Shown piece by piece: positions 63,294 to 64,000 of a DNA stretch of 64,000 nucleotides. Made by a program: the position numbers and the translations under genes. The stretch lies in NCBI RefSeq assembly GCF_025698545.1, contig NC_068566.1, positions 48,153,192 through 48,217,191 on the forward strand. Reading direction: 5' to 3'. The DNA comes from Gossypium raimondii (lineage: Eukaryota; Streptophyta; Magnoliopsida; Malvales; Malvaceae). Within the stretch, counting starts at the first letter, position 1; each line of letters begins with the position of its first letter. The notes under the pieces were generated by a model. The model was not told the origin of the DNA and did no database searches. It saw only the letters and a list, made by a program, of their open reading frames with translations.

Positions 63294-64000
63294 ATGAATC
63301 GCCACCACGATCCAAACCCTTTCGATGAAGAAGAAGTCAATCCATTTTCGGTATTGAATTTATTTCTTTCCTTTTTTTAATTTCCCTTTTTTGCCCATTT
63401 CAGATCTGGAAATTTTCTTCTTTTGTTTACGTGTACGTTAGTCGGTTTCTTCACTTCTCTAGGGTAGTTTGGGAATTAGATTTCAAGAATACTAGATCTG
63501 AAGAGCTTGCTTGCTAACATTTCGGGGATGAAATGGCTTCTAATTTTTTAATTTTTCTTTTGTTGCAAATGATTGAAAATATACGATTTATCGGCCGAAA
63601 CTTTCACTGTATAGATTTTTTAGGTGCCTTTTTATATTCGAGCCTTAATATGTAATATAAGTTGAAATGTTGATTTTTCATATATTTTCACATTGACTGT
63701 AGTTTCAAACCTGGTTACTATGATTTGGAAATTTATGGACTACAGAAGTTCAATATAAGCCGAATGTGAGCCTCTGGTGCTTCTCAATTATTAACCGTGA
63801 GACCATATATGATTATAATGTATACCATGTTAATTGCTGTTATTTGGACCATAAATGCTTAGTTGGCATGATTTTTATTTCTGGTACAGATGTTGTTCTC
63901 GTCTTACTTGGTCGTGTTTTGTTGTTTGGATGTGCATTAAATTTAAATATATTAGACTGTGTTATTTAGTGTTACTTATTGAGAGTCATTGCAGAATGGT
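63294..64000 (+). CDS. Secretory carrier-associated membrane protein (SCAMP), 5' part
   Basis: Four-span membrane protein of the trans-Golgi and endocytic route. Exon 1 (63294-63350) encodes MNRHHDPNPFDEEEVNPFS, which has the N-terminal NPF repeats (NPFDEEEVNPF) that bind EH-domain proteins and are a SCAMP signature. A GT donor follows. Exon 2 starts at 63995 after TTGCAG and gives Asn-Gly before the window ends, agreeing with NPFSNG in the family. The leader has a GAGAGAGATAGAGAGAGAG tract just before the ATG. The rest lies to the right of the window. Confidence 0.88.

Overview
The window is plant nuclear DNA. Every intact protein gene is broken by GT-AG introns, the proteins are closest in my memory to Arabidopsis proteins, intergenic DNA is very AT-rich, and small DNA transposons are frequent. 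The repeat families recall those of Malvaceae such as cotton (Gossypium). That genus call rests on memory of repeat style and I hold it with moderate confidence.

Layout. 0-1.5 kb: possible first codons of a gene leaving the left edge, then two hAT-type miniature elements. 2.8-6.9 kb (-): a 12-exon G-box-binding bZIP gene (bZIP16/GBF type). 8.1-8.9 kb: a decayed LINE. 9.9-11.2 kb: a Mutator-like and a third hAT miniature element. 11.6-15.3 kb (+): transcription elongation factor IWS1/SPN1. 16.0-18.5 kb (-), tail to tail with IWS1: a SWIM zinc-finger, MULE-transposase-derived host gene with two apparent frameshifts. 19.2-19.8 kb: a retroposon bounded by a 15-bp direct repeat. 20.0-21.9 kb (-): VPS25 of ESCRT-II. 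24.3-26.2 kb (+): beta subunit of the SRP receptor. 27.3 kb: a truncated initiator tRNA-Met pseudogene. 28.3-32.1 kb (-): 26S proteasome subunit RPN9. 33.4-34.8 kb (-): a small conserved plant protein of unknown role.

36-46 kb is the most rearranged part. An NLR-like gene lacking the nucleotide-binding P-loop (39.5-42.0 kb, +) sits between two related repeat blocks. Both blocks hold a fragment resembling exon 5 of the RH5 DEAD-box helicase gene that lies further right (46.1-50.7 kb, -). One block carries a Mutator-like fold-back element and the other is its empty site. A long GA microsatellite and a triplicated repeat follow.

51.3-61.6 kb is one large Mutator-like element (MULE). It has long inverted ends, an N-terminal MuDR-transposase remnant (+) and a decayed plant-mobile-domain gene (-). 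Two nested LTR fossils with no coding interior sit inside it. The right edge (63.3 kb, +) is the start of a secretory carrier membrane protein (SCAMP) gene, behind a cluster of ACGT-core sites.

The host genes are unrelated housekeeping functions (transcription, endosomal sorting, ER targeting, proteolysis, RNA remodelling). They do not form a pathway. The novelty lies in the transposon biology and in the damaged or shuffled gene copies.
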